In this document: piece after piece, positions 5,009 through 6,239 of the stretch | Numbering within the stretch: position 1 is the first letter of the stretch | Layout of the letters: each line of letters opens with the position of its first letter | From: Myxococcales bacterium | Lineage (GTDB): Bacteria > Myxococcota_A > UBA9160 > JALSIO01 | Reading direction: 5' to 3' | Assembly: GCA_026989995.1 (NCBI GenBank) | Contig: JALSIO010000054.1 | Location: 1 to 6,239 of the forward strand | DNA: 6,239 nt | Translations under genes and position numbers: made by a program | Notes under the pieces: model-generated | The model's input: the letters and a program-made list of their open reading frames with translations, nothing else | Told to the model about the DNA's origin: nothing | Database searches by the model: none

Positions 5009-6239
5009 AGGCCCCGCGGCAGCTCTTCACGGGGCCGCGGCCGCTCCCGGGCCTCGTCCCCTCGGTCGTCTCCGGCACCGCGCTCGCGGCCACCGGGCAC
5101 CTCGCGCTCCCGGTGCTGGCCGTCTTCGCGGGCGCCCTGGCGGGGGCGGCGTGGGCGGGTGCGCGCGGGGTGCCCGGAATCCGTTCCGGTCTGCTGCTCA
5201 ACACCGCCCTGGCCGGCGTGCTCGCGACCTGCCTGCTGCTGGTCGCCTCAGGCGGGCACCCGCTCGTGGCGCTCGCGCACTTCACCCTCGGGGCGGGGGG
5301 CCTGCTCCTGCTGGACGGGCGGCCCCGCCGGTCGGAGTACCCGCTCGTCAGCCTGTCGCTCTTCCAGGTCGTGCTGGCCTCGAGCCTCACCGACTCGCTG
5401 CTCTTCCCGCTGCTGCTCGCTGCCTACCTCCTCGCGCTCGTCTTCGCACTCGCCAGCCACAGCGTGGAGCGGGCAGCCCTCGAGGCCGGGCTGCCGCGGG
5501 TCGATCCCGGCCTGCGACGCGGCCTCCTTCGCCCGACCCTTCGCGCGTCGATCCTCGCCCTCGGAGTCGCTGCGGTGCTTTTCGCACTCCTGCCCCGGCT
5601 GCGGGCGGGTGCCGTCCTCGGGGGTGCGCTCCCGGGTGGCGCGCCGCGGGCCGGTCTCTCGGAACGGATGGAGCTCGGTGACCTCGGGCCGATCCGGCGG
5701 GACGCCTCGGTGGCGCTTCGGGTGGAACACCTGTCCGGGGCTCCCGCCTCCGCACCCGCGTACTACCGGGCCATCGCCCTCGAGCACTTCGACGGACGCG
5801 GCTGGTCGGTGGGCCGGCCGCGGCGGGCTCCGCTTCCCGGCTCGGCCGAAGGCGGGCTGGCCCTCACGGCGGCCGGGCGTCCGGGCCGCGTCGAACGGAT
5901 CCTGCGCGAACCGGTGGCCGGCGGGGTCCTGCTCCTGCCTCGCGGCGCCCTCTTCGTGCAGGGCCGGCTCGGCCGCCTGGAGCGCGATCGGGTCGGAAAC
6001 GTCTTCGCGCCCCGGACGCTCGCGCGGCGGGTCGTCTACACCGTGGCCGCGGAGGCGGCACCCCCGGACGACCGGGAGCTTCGGAGCGATCGCCTTTCGG
6101 TCCCCCCCGGAGGCGAGCACCTGCTCGACCTGCCGCCGCTCTCCCCCGAGATCGGAGCGCTGGCGCAGCGCCTGGCGGGCGGGGCCGCGAGCCCCGCCGA
6201 CGCCGACCGCGCCCGCGCGCTCGAGGGCGGGCTCCGGCG
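5005..6239 (+). CDS. TgpA-like membrane transglutaminase (DUF3488 region), 3' end missing
   Basis: The frame opened by GTG 5005 stays open to the window end, giving 411 codons with no stop. The N-terminal half is hydrophobic, with several membrane segments (roughly residues 17-52, 63-82, 86-102, 114-150 and 181-198). A basic loop before SLSLFQVVLASSL and the stretch LLFPLLLAAYLLAL is typical of TgpA. A presumed periplasmic domain follows with two hallmark motifs: SERMELGDLGPIRRDASVAL (about 219-238) and YYRAIALEHFDGRGWSV (253-269). The last residues (IGALAQRL...ADADRARALEGGLR) match the helix leading into the transglutaminase core. The Cys-His-Asp site and the C-terminal membrane segment lie beyond the window; full-length relatives have about 650-700 residues. 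The family has a protease-like transglutaminase fold facing the periplasm, with its substrate generally unknown. It is the third gene of the MoxR/DUF58 operon. Confidence 0.9.
   Translation, partial: MKAPRQLFTGPRPLPGLVPSVVSGTALAATGHLALPVLAVFAGALAGAAWAGARGVPGIRSGLLLNTALAGVLATCLLLVASGGHPLVALAHFTLGAGGLLLLDGRPRRSEYPLVSLSLFQVVLASSLTDSLLFPLLLAAYLLALVFALASHSVERAALEAGLPRVDPGLRRGLLRPTLRASILALGVAAVLFALLPRLRAGAVLGGALPGGAPRAGLSERMELGDLGPIRRDASVALRVEHLSGAPASAPAYYRAIALEHFDGRGWSVGRPRRAPLPGSAEGGLALTAAGRPGRVERILREPVAGGVLLLPRGALFVQGRLGRLERDRVGNVFAPRTLARRVVYTVAAEAAPPDDRELRSDRLSVPPGGEHLLDLPPLSPEIGALAQRLAGGAASPADADRARALEGGLR

Noticed and set aside
4635..5681. A plus-strand open frame of 348 codons across the DUF58/tgpA junction.
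   Set aside because: It is out of frame with both family-supported genes and its Arg/Pro/Ala-rich product shows no domain.
5248..6120. A minus-strand open frame of 290 codons opposite the tgpA-like gene.
   Set aside because: The plus-strand frame here has clear TgpA motifs, membrane segments and a strong ribosome-binding site, while the antisense product is charged low-complexity sequence.
1..6239. Possible tRNA, rRNA, CRISPR, insertion-sequence or attachment-site signals.
   Set aside because: I saw no spaced direct repeats, no transposase motifs, no terminal inverted repeats and no tRNA-like cloverleaf; nearly all bases are accounted for by protein genes.

Overview
This is a very GC-rich window, roughly three quarters G+C or more by eye. 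Almost every codon ends in G or C, GTG starts are common, and gaps between genes are short or absent. A putative lipoprotein signal, a GDP-rhamnose-type sugar nucleotide gene and a MoxR/DUF58/TgpA cluster suggest a Gram-negative bacterium, perhaps Myxococcota, another former deltaproteobacterial group or a similar high-GC lineage. I cannot place it more precisely from one window.

Layout from left to right: (1) a short left edge (1-84), possibly the tail of an upstream gene; (2) rmd (85-975, +), an extended-SDR reductase that makes GDP-6-deoxy-D-mannose (GDP-D-rhamnose); (3) prmA (890-1837, -), the ribosomal protein L11 methyltransferase, convergent with rmd and overlapping its last 86 bases; (4) a putative membrane-anchored zinc aminopeptidase of the COG4324 type (about 1746-2858, +), which overlaps the 5' end of prmA head to head and has no ordinary start codon where one is expected; (5) a 150-base gap with one small hairpin and no recognised gene; (6) a tight operon of a MoxR AAA+ ATPase (3009-4013), a membrane DUF58 protein (4022-5008) and a TgpA-like transglutaminase (from 5005, cut by the window end before its catalytic domain).

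The last three genes are a classic conserved trio: a MoxR ATPase thought to act as a chaperone, a membrane-anchored DUF58 partner, and a membrane protein with a periplasmic transglutaminase-like domain. The spacing (8 bases, then a 4-base stop/start overlap with a strong Shine-Dalgarno sequence) argues for co-translation. The trio is widespread but its biochemical role is poorly understood. The left half is housekeeping and cell-surface sugar metabolism.

I found no mobile element, CRISPR array, tRNA or rRNA. The most unusual structure is the compaction around prmA. Its 3' end runs about 25 codons past the family's usual end into the antisense of rmd, and its 5' end and ribosome-binding site lie inside the start region of the divergent lipoprotein gene.
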